NCBI RefSeq assembly: GCF_001693515.2
Contig: NZ_CP042968.1
Location: forward strand, 6,696,001-6,760,000
DNA from: Bradyrhizobium paxllaeri
GTDB taxonomy: Bacteria > Pseudomonadota > Alphaproteobacteria > Rhizobiales > Xanthobacteraceae
DNA length: 64,000 nt
Reading direction: 5' to 3'
Position numbers and translations under genes: made by a program. Below the pieces are notes generated by a model that did not search any database, was not told where the DNA came from, and saw only the letters and a program-made list of their open reading frames with translations. Position 1 is the first letter of the stretch; each line of letters opens with the position of its first letter. Below are positions 50,989-60,133 of the stretch, one piece after another.

Positions 50989-53343
50989 CTACACTCCGCC
51001 AAAGTGGATCTTCAATCCGGCCTTGTAGACCCTGCCCGGTCCGGGGCTCGACCACAACACGTCGTTTTGGTTGGTGCCATCGGTTGAACTGCCGGGGATG
51101 GCGTAAGGCCGGTAGTACTGGTTCAACAGATTGTCGATCGAGGCCGTGAACATGACGTCCTTGGTCGCATGCCAGGTCAGGTACAAATTGACCAGTTCAT
51201 ATCCGGTAGAGGGTAGATAGCCGGCGGGCACATCGTTGTTGGCGCCGAACGAGGACCATTGTGCGGCCAGGATCAGCCTGCGGTCGAGCAACCGCACGCC
51301 GCCGGTCGTGGTGATCTTGCGCGGCGTGATGGTCGAAAGCCCGATATTGGTCGCGACGTTCTTGCCGCGGATCAGGTGGCCGGCGACGCCGAAATACCAC
51401 AGGCCTGCGTCATACATCGTCTCGGCCTCGAAGCCTTCGATCCGGGCCTGTGCGATGTTCTGGTACTGGTAGAATCGCGGGAACGTGCCGAACGGCGGCA
51501 CCGCCGTGAATCCGAACGGGACGAGATCGATATAGTTGCTGACGTCGTTCCGGAACAGGTTGAACTTGCCACGGAAGCTGTCGTTCGCGGCAAAGATGCC
51601 GTCATATTTCACGTTGAGGCCGAGTTCCTTGTTCTTGCCGACCTCCGGCCGCAGGGCCGCATTCGGCAGGAAGCAGAAAAGACCGACAGTGCCGTCCGGG
51701 CAGTTGAAGAACGCCGGGCCGCCGCCGGTAGCGTGCGCACCGGAGATCAGCGTCTCCGTGATCGAGGGCGCGCGGTAGCCTTCGGCGTAGCTGACATAGG
51801 GCGTAAGGCCCGCCACCGGCGTCACGCCGATGGTCATCTTTGGCGAGAAGCGGTCGCCGCCGCCGGTGGTCGCCACGAACGGCGAATGCAGGTCATAGCG
51901 ATCGTAGCGGATCGCGCTGATGACCTCGAGCCAGGTTGAGTAGTTCTGCTTCAGCTGCGCAAATCCCCCGGAAACGGTGCGCAGACCGCTCGGCGTGGTG
52001 ATGTTGGAATTACCGCGGCTATCGAAGGTTTTCACGTCATCCTGAAACGCGTCGACTCCGAGCGTGACCGCGTTGCGCCAGTCGCCGACATTGAACCGGG
52101 TGGTGTTGTTGACATCGATCCCGAGCGTGTCGAGCACGTAGCCGCGCTTGTCACCGACACAGCCGGAGATGTTGTTGCCGACGTTGCCGGGACCGCAAAA
52201 GGCCGCGCCACTTGCGCTGTTATGATGTGTCTTGACCTGGTCGTTGTCGGTGCGGTTGCCGTACAGCGACATGCTCCAGTCCCAGAGATTGTCGTCTGGC
52301 CTGCTGTATTTCCAGGTCAGTGTACCCATGTAGTTCTTCGCGTCCGACGCGTAGACCGACGAGCCCTGGAACAGCGCGCGTTGCGCCGCCGTCAGCACCG
52401 GTCCGCGATTGAACTGGCCGATGCTGTATTGGTAATCCTGAAATACGCCGCCGAGCTTGATCTCATGGCCTTCGGCAGGACGCACCGTGACCTTCATCAA
52501 CCCGGCAGCGATCTCGTTGCCGGTATTGCCGATCTCGGTGCCGTTGCCGTCCTTGTAATTGCCCTGCGTGCGGTACACCGCGCCACCGAAGACATCGACA
52601 TCGGGGGTAGCGCGCACGCCGCCGAAGATCGAGCCGAGGCCGCGAGCATTGTTGGTGCCGCCGGAGCCGGTCATGTCGACGCCCCAGCGCTCGCCCGGGC
52701 GCACGACGTCGTTGATGTCCTTGGTGCGGAACGAAACCACGCCGCCGATCGCGCCGGAGCCGTAGATGTTCGCGGTCGGACCGCGCACCACGTCGACACC
52801 GCCGACCAGTTCGGGATCGAGGAAGAACGAGCCGTTGGCGTTGTGTCCGGTACGCTGGTAGTTTTGCCGCGCGCCGTCGACGACGACCGCGACGCGGCCG
52901 AAATCCTGCAGGCCGCGGATGTTGATCACGGTCGAGGGATCGTCGCCGCGCTCCTGGAAGGACACGCCGGGCACGCTATAGAAGACGTCGGACAGCCGGT
53001 TCGGCTGCAGGCCCTGGATCTGCTCCATCGACACAGAACTCACCGGCGCCAGCGAATCGATCGCGCGCTCGTTGGTCTTGGTCGCGACTGCCGTAATCGT
53101 ATCGAGCGATTGCACCGGCGCAACGCCAGCCTGCGCGTGCGCATTCATCGCCGCCGATTGAGTATCCTGCTGCGGCTTGGCTTGCTGGCGCTTGGCCTGC
53201 TTCTGCTTCTTTTGCTCGGCAGACCGCGTGACGGCCTCCGCTTCGAGCGCCTGCGTGAACGCTGCGCTTGACGACATCACTGCGAACGAAAATGCCGACG
53301 CGCCCAAAACCAAGGCGCGCGAATACCTAGCCCCGAAAGCCAT
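50989..53343 (-). CDS. hmuR: TonB-dependent haem receptor HmuR
   Basis: This 784-residue outer-membrane receptor has a signal peptide (~1-30), a linker rich in Lys/Gln, a TonB-box-like DTITAVATK, a plug (IRGLQDFGRVAVVVDGARQN, GGVDVVRGPTANIYGSGAIG), and a 22-strand barrel ending in KAGLKIHFGGV, whose last residues are mostly hydrophobic as usual. Family members use haemoglobin, transferrin or haem. Linked hmuTUV, tonB and haem-degrading genes support haem. A perfect inverted repeat is upstream at 53504. Confidence 0.93.
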   Translation of the reverse strand: MAFGARYSRALVLGASAFSFAVMSSSAAFTQALEAEAVTRSAEQKKQKQAKRQQAKPQQDTQSAAMNAHAQAGVAPVQSLDTITAVATKTNERAIDSLAPVSSVSMEQIQGLQPNRLSDVFYSVPGVSFQERGDDPSTVINIRGLQDFGRVAVVVDGARQNYQRTGHNANGSFFLDPELVGGVDVVRGPTANIYGSGAIGGVVSFRTKDINDVVRPGERWGVDMTGSGGTNNARGLGSIFGGVRATPDVDVFGGAVYRTQGNYKDGNGTEIGNTGNEIAAGLMKVTVRPAEGHEIKLGGVFQDYQYSIGQFNRGPVLTAAQRALFQGSSVYASDAKNYMGTLTWKYSRPDDNLWDWSMSLYGNRTDNDQVKTHHNSASGAAFCGPGNVGNNISGCVGDKRGYVLDTLGIDVNNTTRFNVGDWRNAVTLGVDAFQDDVKTFDSRGNSNITTPSGLRTVSGGFAQLKQNYSTWLEVISAIRYDRYDLHSPFVATTGGGDRFSPKMTIGVTPVAGLTPYVSYAEGYRAPSITETLISGAHATGGGPAFFNCPDGTVGLFCFLPNAALRPEVGKNKELGLNVKYDGIFAANDSFRGKFNLFRNDVSNYIDLVPFGFTAVPPFGTFPRFYQYQNIAQARIEGFEAETMYDAGLWYFGVAGHLIRGKNVATNIGLSTITPRKITTTGGVRLLDRRLILAAQWSSFGANNDVPAGYLPSTGYELVNLYLTWHATKDVMFTASIDNLLNQYYRPYAIPGSSTDGTNQNDVLWSSPGPGRVYKAGLKIHFGGV

Positions 53344-53503
53344 ACTGCCCCAACCTGTTATCTGTCTCTTGGGTCTGGCTGGCGGGCGCCGTGGTGATGA
53401 ACGGCTGCTTGCTGGCTACCAATTGTCGCGACCGGGCACCCCCGCACGTGTCGCATTCATCTTCGTTACGCCGCGTTCCGGGAACGGTCAATAATGCCAT
53501 CGG

Positions 53504-53528
53504 GCACTTTATATCGATTGTAAAGTGC
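53504..53528. promoter_or_regulatory. Perfect inverted repeat between hmuR and hemP
   Basis: GCACTTTA (53504-53511) and TAAAGTGC (53521-53528) are exact inverted copies with a 9-base spacer. It is 160 bases upstream of hmuR and 74 bases upstream of hemP, in the divergent promoter region. It may be the iron-control operator; it does not match the TTTAGAA-type ICE that I recall for Irr targets. Iron control is inferred from context. Confidence 0.5.
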
Positions 53529-53602
53529 AGTGGTTGGATTGCAGCCCTGCCCAACGGTACAAGCTTAGATCGATTGAATTTTTCGGGGCACCAAGACGCG
53601 AA

Positions 53603-53809
53603 ATGTCTACAGCAGGGGGAAGCAAGCTCGGAGAGGCCCGAACACAATCGGCAAATTCCGCTGCCGCGACGAGATCTCTCGTTGTAAACGGCAACCGGAT
53701 CGACAGCCGCGAACTGTTCGCCAGCGAGCGCGAGATCATCATCGCGCATGGCGAGGAGAATTATCGCCTGCGGCTGACATCGCAGAACAAACTGATCCTG
53801 ACCAAGTGA
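53603..53809 (+). CDS. hemP: Hemin uptake protein HemP
   Basis: HemP proteins are small and required for haem use in several alpha- and betaproteobacteria. The 68-residue product has a polar N-terminus and the conserved core VVNGNRIDSRELFASEREII, then IAHGEENYRLRLTSQNKLIL with the YRLRLTSQNKLILTK end that defines the family. ATG 53603 fits the family length; the frame is open earlier. It precedes hmuT by 19 bases. Confidence 0.92.
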   Translation: MSTAGGSKLGEARTQSANSAAATRSLVVNGNRIDSRELFASEREIIIAHGEENYRLRLTSQNKLILTK

Positions 53810-53828
53810 CCGACCAGGTAAACCCGCA

Positions 53829-54782
53829 ATGACAATTTGTCGCACGCTCGCGTTGACGGCCGCTGCGGGCTGCTTCCTGCTCGGCAGCGTCGCGCTCGCT
53901 GCCGGCATCACGGTGCACGATGCCCGCGACCGCGACGTCACGATCGGCGACGTTGGGCGGATCGTCTCGATCGGCGGTGCCATCACCGAGATTCTCTATG
54001 CGCTCGGTTTCGAGGACCGTCTCGCTGGCGTCGATTCGACGAGCCTCTATCCGGCTGCGGCGCTGCGCGACAAGCCGAATGTCGGCTACATGCGCCAGCT
54101 TTCCGCCGAGGGCGTGCTGGGTCTCAATCCTTCGCTGGTGCTCGCCGTGCAGGGGTCCGGGCCGAAGGAAACCATGGATGTGCTCGACGCGGCCAAGGTG
54201 CCGCTGGTGCTGGTGCCCGAGACCTTCTCCGAACAGGGCCTGATCGAGAAGATCAAGCTGGTCGGCCACGCCATGGGCGCGGACAGCCGCGCCGCATGTC
54301 TGACCGCGGCTGTCTCCGGCGACCTGGCGCAACTGCGCGAGCTGCGCGCCAAGGTGACCAAACCCGTCCGCGTGATGTTCGTGATGTCGCTGTTGAACGG
54401 TCGCGCCATGGCCGCCGGAAAGAACACCGCGGCAAACGAGATCATCGCGCTAGCCGGCGGCGTCAACGCCATCGACGGCTATGAGGGCTACAAGCCCATC
54501 AACGACGAGGCGATCGTCGCGGCCAAACCGGACGTCGTTCTCTCGATCCAGCGTGGCAAGGACTCGCTGGACGCCGAAGCCGTCTACGTCCATCCCGCCT
54601 TCGCGCTGACGCCGGCTGCGGCCAACAAGGCCTTCATCTCGATGGAAGGCCTCTATCTGCTCGGCTTCGGGCCGCGCACGGCGGCAGCCGCGCGCGATCT
54701 CTCGGTCAAGCTCTATCCGGCGCTGGCGCCGCAGGCGGAGAAGTTTGCGCCGGCGGCGCTGACGGCCAACTGCCGGTCATGA
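53829..54782 (+). CDS. hmuT: Haem ABC transporter binding protein HmuT
   Basis: This 317-residue periplasmic protein has a signal peptide (ALTAAAGCFLLGSVALAAGI), then RIVSIGGAITEILYALGFED, DSTSLYPAAALRDKPNVGYM, RQLSAEGVLGLNPSLVLAVQ and PDVVLSIQRGKDSLDAEAVY, typical of the haem-binding HmuT/ChuT group. The gene overlaps hmuU by 4 bases (ATGA). Confidence 0.93.
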   Translation: MTICRTLALTAAAGCFLLGSVALAAGITVHDARDRDVTIGDVGRIVSIGGAITEILYALGFEDRLAGVDSTSLYPAAALRDKPNVGYMRQLSAEGVLGLNPSLVLAVQGSGPKETMDVLDAAKVPLVLVPETFSEQGLIEKIKLVGHAMGADSRAACLTAAVSGDLAQLRELRAKVTKPVRVMFVMSLLNGRAMAAGKNTAANEIIALAGGVNAIDGYEGYKPINDEAIVAAKPDVVLSIQRGKDSLDAEAVYVHPAFALTPAAANKAFISMEGLYLLGFGPRTAAAARDLSVKLYPALAPQAEKFAPAALTANCRS

Positions 54783-55870
54783 CGGCGTTGACCGGAGCCG
54801 GCTCGCGGCGTCGTGCCGGATATGCGTTTCGCCCGTCCGCTTCCCTCGCCATCGTCTGTCTGCTCGCAACACTTGCCGGCACGGCCGTGATCGCCCTCAC
54901 CGTAGGAGCAGCCGGAATTCCGCTTGCACGGCTGCCCGCCGCCCTGGGCCTGTGGCCGGACGCCGTGCCGTCGCCGACGCTGGCGCGCGACCAGCTCGTC
55001 GTGTGGTCGATCCGGATTCCGCGGATCGCCGCGGCGGCTATGATCGGCGCGCTGCTCGCGGCCTCCGGTGCAATCATGCAGGGGCTGTTTCGAAACCCGC
55101 TCGCCGATCCCGCGCTGGTTGGCGTTTCCTCTGGAGGCGCGTTCGCAGCCGCGGCCGCTATCGTCATCACCGACAGCCGGTTCGGCGCGAGCCTGCACTT
55201 CATGCAGAACCAGTTGCTGCCGGTCGCGGCTTTCGTTGGCTCGCTGGCGACAACGATCATCCTCTACTCGATCGCGAGCCGCTCCGGACGTACCTCGATT
55301 GCGATCTTCCTGTTGGCCGGCCTTGCGATCGCCGCCATCGCCAATGCCGGCATCGGGCTTCTGGTCTTCATCGCCGACGACCGCCAGTTGCGCGACATCA
55401 CCTTCTGGCTGTTGGGCTCGCTCAGCGGCGCGACCTGGCCGAAGCTCGCCGCGTTGGCGCCGGTGCTGGGAATAGCGCTGGCCGCCTGCTTCTCGATCGC
55501 GCGCGGGCTCGACGTGCTCGTGCTGGGCGAAGCCGAGGCGTTCCACAGCGGCGTCGACGTCGAACGGCTGAAGCGGATTTCAATCGTGCTGGTGTCGGCA
55601 ATGACCGGCGTTGCCGTCTCCGTCTGCGGCGTCGTTGGCTTCGTCGGCATCGTGGTGCCGCATCTGCTACGGCTGGTGATTGGACCGGCGCACCGTCTGT
55701 TGTTGCCGGCCTCGATGCTGTTTGGCGCGGTGCTGATGACGGGCGCGGATACATTGGCCCGCACCATCGTGGCGCCCGCGGAAATGCCGATCGGGATTCT
55801 CACCGCCGCGATCGGCGCGCCGTTCTTCCTGGGCATGCTGCTGCGCCAGCGCGGGCTGGTCTCGCTGTGA
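54779..55870 (+). CDS. hmuU: Haem ABC transporter permease HmuU
   Basis: This 363-residue FecCD-family permease has about ten membrane segments, starting with LAIVCLLATLAGTAVIALTV. Motifs include RIPRIAAAAMIGALLAASGA, GLFRNPLADPALVGVSSGGA, FWLLGSLSGATWPKLAALAP, VAVSVCGVVGFVGIVVPHLL and RTIVAPAEMPIGILTAAIGA. It starts within the hmuT stop and ends in GTGA with hmuV. Confidence 0.95.
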   Translation: MTALTGAGSRRRAGYAFRPSASLAIVCLLATLAGTAVIALTVGAAGIPLARLPAALGLWPDAVPSPTLARDQLVVWSIRIPRIAAAAMIGALLAASGAIMQGLFRNPLADPALVGVSSGGAFAAAAAIVITDSRFGASLHFMQNQLLPVAAFVGSLATTIILYSIASRSGRTSIAIFLLAGLAIAAIANAGIGLLVFIADDRQLRDITFWLLGSLSGATWPKLAALAPVLGIALAACFSIARGLDVLVLGEAEAFHSGVDVERLKRISIVLVSAMTGVAVSVCGVVGFVGIVVPHLLRLVIGPAHRLLLPASMLFGAVLMTGADTLARTIVAPAEMPIGILTAAIGAPFFLGMLLRQRGLVSL

Positions 55871-56667
55871 CCGCCCTTCTCGAAGCACAGTCCGTCTCGA
55901 TGGTGGTCGGCGGCGCCACGCTGGTCGACGGCATCGATCTGCAGATCAAGGCGGGCGAGATGGTCGCCATCGTCGGCCCCAACGGCGCCGGTAAATCGAC
56001 GCTGCTGCGGATGCTGTCCGGCGATCTTCGCCCGACACGGGGAGAGGTCAGGCTGAAGCAGCGCGACATCCGCCTCTATCCGCCGCGCCAACTCGCGTTT
56101 CACCGTGCGATGCTGTCGCAGCACGTCAACGTCACCTTCCCGTTCACGGTCGAGGAAATCGTCCATATGGGCGCGGGCGATGCCGGTCGCGCCACCGCCC
56201 AGCCGCTGGTCGACGCGGCGCTCGGCGAGGTCGGCCTTTCGCATTTCAGCCAGCGGCAATTGCCGACGCTCTCCGGCGGCGAGCAGCAGCGCGCGCATTT
56301 CGCCCGCGTGCTGGTGCAGCTCGCCTGCGGCGAGGCGCAGCATGGTCCCGGCCTTCTCTTGCTCGACGAGCCGACTTCCAGCCTCGACATGCGCCATCAG
56401 ATCGATCTGGTGGAAACGGCGAAACAGCGCGCGCAGAACGGCACCGCCGTGATCGCCGTGCTGCATGATCTCAATCTCGCCATGCGCTTCGCCGACCGCA
56501 TCGTGCTCTTGCACCGAGGCCGGCTCGCCGTCGACGGCGGGCGCAGCGAAGCGATCACGGCCGAGACCATCCGCCGGATTTTCGAGGTCGATGTGACGAT
56601 CGACTACACCGAGCAGGGCGTGCCGTTCCTGCTGCCGCAGACCATGCGGCCGGCAGCATCGCCCTAG
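55867..56667 (+). CDS. hmuV: Haem ABC transporter ATPase HmuV
   Basis: This 266-residue ATPase starts at GTG 55867, overlapping the hmuU stop in GTGA. Walker A is GPNGAGKST, the signature is LSGGEQQRAHFARVL, Walker B is LLLLDEPTSSLDMRHQ and the H-loop is VLHDLNLAMRF. This is the hemin type. The same frame extends far upstream into hmuU, which is a shadow. Confidence 0.95.
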   Translation: MTALLEAQSVSMVVGGATLVDGIDLQIKAGEMVAIVGPNGAGKSTLLRMLSGDLRPTRGEVRLKQRDIRLYPPRQLAFHRAMLSQHVNVTFPFTVEEIVHMGAGDAGRATAQPLVDAALGEVGLSHFSQRQLPTLSGGEQQRAHFARVLVQLACGEAQHGPGLLLLDEPTSSLDMRHQIDLVETAKQRAQNGTAVIAVLHDLNLAMRFADRIVLLHRGRLAVDGGRSEAITAETIRRIFEVDVTIDYTEQGVPFLLPQTMRPAASP

Positions 56668-56684
56668 AAACCGGCTCTGACGGC

Positions 56685-56723
56685 ATAAGGCCGCAGCCTT
56701 ATCCAACGGCGTCACACGCCGTT
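56685..56723 (+). other. Two small hairpins after hmuV
   Basis: ATAAGG and CCTTAT (within 56685-56702) and AACGGCG and CGCCGTT (56705-56711, 56717-56723) form two consecutive stems. They follow the hmuV stop by 18 bases. No T tract is present, so termination is uncertain. Confidence 0.35.
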
Positions 56724-56748
56724 CATGAAACTGTCAGCCGGCTGTAAC
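56720..56748 (+). promoter_or_regulatory. Three-unit Pho box (PhoB site)
   Basis: Heptamers CGTTCAT (56720), CTGTCAG (56731) and CTGTAAC (56742) are spaced exactly 11 bases apart, the arrangement bound by PhoB (consensus CTGTCAT-N4-CTGTCAT). The last unit is 47 bases before the start of the phytase-like gene. This predicts induction under phosphate starvation. Confidence 0.65.
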
Positions 56749-56795
56749 AGCCGCTCCGCAAGACACGGCGCATCGTCATCACAAGGAGATCCGCC

Positions 56796-58148
56796 ATGCG
56801 CGTGTCATTGCTCTGCTCCGTTGCGTCAGTCTTTCTGGTCAGTGCCGCCTTCGCGCAAGGCGAAGGCGAGTTTCCCGCCACACTGAAGGGCCACGCCGTG
56901 CTGCCGGCGCAGAGCTTCATCGACGCGCCCACTGACGCGCCCGATGATCTCAAGACCGCGGGCAAATACACCACCGGCAAGCGCACCGATGCCGTGGGCA
57001 CCGTGATGGGCAAGTCCTATGAGCGGCCGACTGGCGTCTCGCTGCCGTTCAAGGGGCAACCGCTGCAGGGCCATTCCGGCATCAAGGTGATGTCGGACGG
57101 CTCGTTCTGGGTGCTCACCGACAACGGCATGGGCTCGCGCTACAACTCGGCCGACTCGATGTTGTACCTCAACCGCCACAAGATCCACTGGGCCAGCGGC
57201 AAGATCGAGCGGCAGGAAACCATCTTCCTGCACGATCCCGACAAGAAGGTGCCGTTCCGCATCGTGCATGAGGACACTGCAAAGCGCTATCTCACCGGCG
57301 CCGATTTCGACACCGAAGGCTTTCAGATCATTGGTGACACCTTCTGGATCGGCGACGAGTTCGGCCCCTATGTGCTGAAGGCCGACAAGACCGGCAAGGT
57401 CCTGGCCGTGTTCGAGACCACTGCCGACGGCAAGCCGGTGCGCTCGCCGGATCACTGGTCGGTGCAGTCGCCGGCGACGCCGGGCGCGAGCTACACCACC
57501 GTCAACCTGCGCCGCTCCAAGGGCTATGAAGGCTTTGCCGCCTCGAAGGACGGCAAATTCCTCTACGGCCTGCTCGAAGGCCCGCTCTGGGACGCCGAGA
57601 AAAAGGACGTTGAAAAGGTCGACGGCAAGGAAGCGTCGCGCATCCTCGAATTCGACGTCGCCGCCGAAAAATTCACCGGCCGCTATTGGACTTACGTGTT
57701 TGAGCAGAATGGCAACGCCATCGGCGACTTCAACATGATCGACGGATCAACCGGCCTGATCATCGAGCGCGACAATGGCGAAGGCACCGCCGACAAGGCC
57801 TGCCCGGCCGGCCAGCGCGGCGAGAACTGCTTTCCCGATCTCGCCAAGTTCAAGCGCGTCTACAAGGTCGAGCTTTCCGACGCCAATGCCGGCAAGCCCG
57901 TGCGCAAGATCGCCTATATCGACCTGATGAAGATCAGGGATCCCGAGAAGAAGGCGCGCAAGCCGCTCAACGACGGCGTGCTGACCTTCCCGTTCTTCAC
58001 CATCGAGAACGTCGATCGCGTCGACGACACGCACATCATCGTCGGCAACGACAACAACCTGCCGTTCTCGTCGAGCCGCGATCCCAACAAGGCCGACGAC
58101 AATGAATTCGTGCTGCTGGAAGTGGCTGAGTTTTTGAAGGCGAAGTGA
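56796..58148 (+). CDS. Exported esterase-like phytase family protein
   Basis: This 450-residue protein has a signal peptide (SLLCSVASVFLVSAAFAQG) and the phytase-like esterase (PF13449 type) fold: GHSGIKVMSDGSFWVLTDNG, TGADFDTEGFQIIGDTFWIG, DEFGPYVLKADKTGKVLAVF, RSKGYEGFAASKDGKFLYGL, LEGPLWD, and FPFFTIENVDRVDDTHIIVG NDNNLPFS. Some members hydrolyse phosphate esters or are only phytase-like. The Pho box upstream supports a phosphate role. It lies alone, downstream of the haem operon and before a palindromic repeat. Confidence 0.88.
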   Translation: MRVSLLCSVASVFLVSAAFAQGEGEFPATLKGHAVLPAQSFIDAPTDAPDDLKTAGKYTTGKRTDAVGTVMGKSYERPTGVSLPFKGQPLQGHSGIKVMSDGSFWVLTDNGMGSRYNSADSMLYLNRHKIHWASGKIERQETIFLHDPDKKVPFRIVHEDTAKRYLTGADFDTEGFQIIGDTFWIGDEFGPYVLKADKTGKVLAVFETTADGKPVRSPDHWSVQSPATPGASYTTVNLRRSKGYEGFAASKDGKFLYGLLEGPLWDAEKKDVEKVDGKEASRILEFDVAAEKFTGRYWTYVFEQNGNAIGDFNMIDGSTGLIIERDNGEGTADKACPAGQRGENCFPDLAKFKRVYKVELSDANAGKPVRKIAYIDLMKIRDPEKKARKPLNDGVLTFPFFTIENVDRVDDTHIIVGNDNNLPFSSSRDPNKADDNEFVLLEVAEFLKAK

Positions 58149-58159
58149 GGGTCTCTCGC

Positions 58160-58243
58160 CGTCATTGCGAGGAGCAAAGCGACGAAGCCATCCATCTATC
58201 CCCGCGCGGGAATGTGGATTGCTTCGCTGCGCTCGCAATGACG
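58160..58243. repeat. Palindromic intergenic repeat, copy F
   Basis: CGTCATTGCGAGGAGC and GCGCTCGCAATGACGG mark the unit, with GAAGCCATCCATC and GTGGATTGCTTC arms. It lies 11 bases after the phytase-like stop and 28 bases before the convergent MuiA stop. Confidence 0.85.
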
Positions 58244-58271
58244 GCTCCTTCCGTGACCGAACGACGCCGCC

Positions 58272-59948
58272 CTACCCCGCCGGCACCATCACGACGCCCT
58301 TGTCCTTGGGCCAGCGAATCCGCCACGCGAAGTTGATGTCCCTCACCTCGCCTGCCTTGGCCTCAAACGCCCACTCCAGCACGCCGCGCCGGTCGCGCGC
58401 ATTGGTCGCGGACGGCGGCGTCGTGGAGGACAGCATCTCGACCTGGATCTCCTCGTTCTCGCTGACCGGCAGTTGGTCCTCGATCGCGATCCGGATCGGG
58501 AAATCATGACCGTTGCGCACCGTGGTCTTGAACGCCCGCTCGTCGGTCTTCGAGGTCGTCATGATCAGGCCGGCCGAACCCTCGTTGCGCTTGAGGACGT
58601 TGCGCTCGATCTTGATCTTGTCGTCGGCGCCGAAGCCGAGCCGCACGGTCTCGTCCTTGGCCGCGGCAGCCATCTGGCCGCGACCGACGAAGACGCCGTC
58701 GCGATAGATCGAAACCCGGCCGGGCAGCAATGGCGCATCCTCGTTCTGCTTGAAGCTCGCCTCGAGGAACGCCGTCGGGTCCAGCACCGGCGCCGCACGC
58801 ACCGCCAGATCGGGCGCGATGGTCGCGCTGGAGACGCGCAGGCTTTTTGCGCCTTCGCTGGCGCCGAGGCTGACGCGCCCCGGAATCTTGAACACCACCT
58901 GGAAGCCGCTGACATCAGCCACGGCCTGTTGCTCGGCCGCCCTCTCCATCACGAGTTCATCGCTCTTCCCCGCGCCAAGGCGGAACTGCCTCATCCTCTC
59001 CATGGCTGGTGCCGCCGCAGAATCCGAGGCGGACGCTGCCGCCATCGGACGCGGTACTTGCGGGTATTGCACGACCAGCGACTTCAGGTCGGGCGCGCTG
59101 CCGCCGCGGGCAGTTCGCACGGTGGAAACGGCGAGCGCGACATTCGACCAGTCCTCGCCGGTGTTCTGCGTGATTTCGGCACGGCGCACCAGTTCGAGCG
59201 CCGGCTTGCGATCCCTGGCGCCGGAGTCGAGACGCGCGTCGTAAAGCGGGGTCCAGCGCGCGTTGCGGACCGCATAGGTCACCCGCAGCGTCGCCTTGGT
59301 GGCGGCCGCGGCCGCGAGTTCGATCCGCACCTCAAGCTTGTTCGGCGGCTTCTTCGCCTTGTCCTGTTCGAGCCGGGCGATCTCGCGGTCGAGTTCGCGC
59401 TGCTTGCGCTGGGCGTCGCGAATGGCGGCGTCGGCGCTGGCGATTTCGTCGCCGACCGCGGCAAAGGCCGTACGCCATTCGGAAATCGGTCGTGCCTCAC
59501 CCTTCTCGCCGATACCGGCGGGCGAAACATCGGCAAAACGCTCAGCGAATTTGCGCCGTGCGTTCGCCGCATCGATCGCGCCTTGCAGATTGCCACGCTC
59601 GTCCTTCAGCGCCTCGATGCGCTTGTCAAGTTCGGGCAGGTTCACCGGCAGCGCCGCGCGCGGCGGCTTGGCGTCGATCGCGCCGATCGTGAGCTTTGCA
59701 CCGGCCTCACCCTCGACCCGCAGTGACGTTGGATCCAGCGTCAGCGGAAAATCCTTCAGAACAGCGGAATTCTCGCCGGCCGGCAGGTCGACCGTGACCA
59801 GGCGCGTCACGCTGGCGCCGTCGGGATAGACGGTCACCGCGTCCACCACCGAACTGGCGGCCACGTCAGCCGCGCGGGCCCCGCCGGCGGCAAACGCCGC
59901 CAGCACGGCGATGCTCGCCGTGAAAAAACCGTTCGCTTTCAATCTCAT
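58272..59948 (-). CDS. MuiA family protein (mucoidy inhibitor A type)
   Basis: This 558-residue protein has a signal peptide (SIAVLAAFAAGGARAADVAA), an N-terminal DUF4140-like domain with DAVTVYPDGASVTRLVTVDL, a coiled-coil helical region (~105-205; LDKRIEALKDERGNLQGAID, RDAQRKQRELDREIARLEQD), and a C-terminal DUF4139 domain: VRNARWTPLYDARLDSGARD, ITQNTGEDWSNVALAVSTVR, and the closing segment. MuiA-like proteins are periplasmic and linked to exopolysaccharide control in Pseudomonas. Function here is not known. Confidence 0.85.
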   Translation of the reverse strand: MRLKANGFFTASIAVLAAFAAGGARAADVAASSVVDAVTVYPDGASVTRLVTVDLPAGENSAVLKDFPLTLDPTSLRVEGEAGAKLTIGAIDAKPPRAALPVNLPELDKRIEALKDERGNLQGAIDAANARRKFAERFADVSPAGIGEKGEARPISEWRTAFAAVGDEIASADAAIRDAQRKQRELDREIARLEQDKAKKPPNKLEVRIELAAAAATKATLRVTYAVRNARWTPLYDARLDSGARDRKPALELVRRAEITQNTGEDWSNVALAVSTVRTARGGSAPDLKSLVVQYPQVPRPMAAASASDSAAAPAMERMRQFRLGAGKSDELVMERAAEQQAVADVSGFQVVFKIPGRVSLGASEGAKSLRVSSATIAPDLAVRAAPVLDPTAFLEASFKQNEDAPLLPGRVSIYRDGVFVGRGQMAAAAKDETVRLGFGADDKIKIERNVLKRNEGSAGLIMTTSKTDERAFKTTVRNGHDFPIRIAIEDQLPVSENEEIQVEMLSSTTPPSATNARDRRGVLEWAFEAKAGEVRDINFAWRIRWPKDKGVVMVPAG

Positions 59949-60133
59949 GGATTCTCTCCTGAACCGGTCGCCCGATGGCGACGCGCAAACAACTGCCCAT
60001 CACCCCCGGTCATGAGACGCAGGGAGCAGGAAACCGGTTCGATCGAGATTTGAGGCTTCCATGCAGCTTCGCCGCGGCAGGACCGCGGCGAACCAGAAAC
60101 ACCCTCTTCGGGGAGAGAAAAACTGACGCGTCT
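59949..60133. other. muiA promoter region
   Basis: 185 bases between the muiA start and the serA stop, on the same strand. No repeat or motif was seen. Confidence 0.4.

Noticed and set aside
52222..53271. 349-residue plus-strand frame opposite hmuR
   Set aside because: It is an antisense shadow; HmuR plug and barrel motifs are on the minus strand.
54952..55866. 305 extra residues upstream of hmuV in the same frame
   Set aside because: They overlap hmuU in another frame; HmuU has all its permease motifs, and hmuV begins at GTG 55867.
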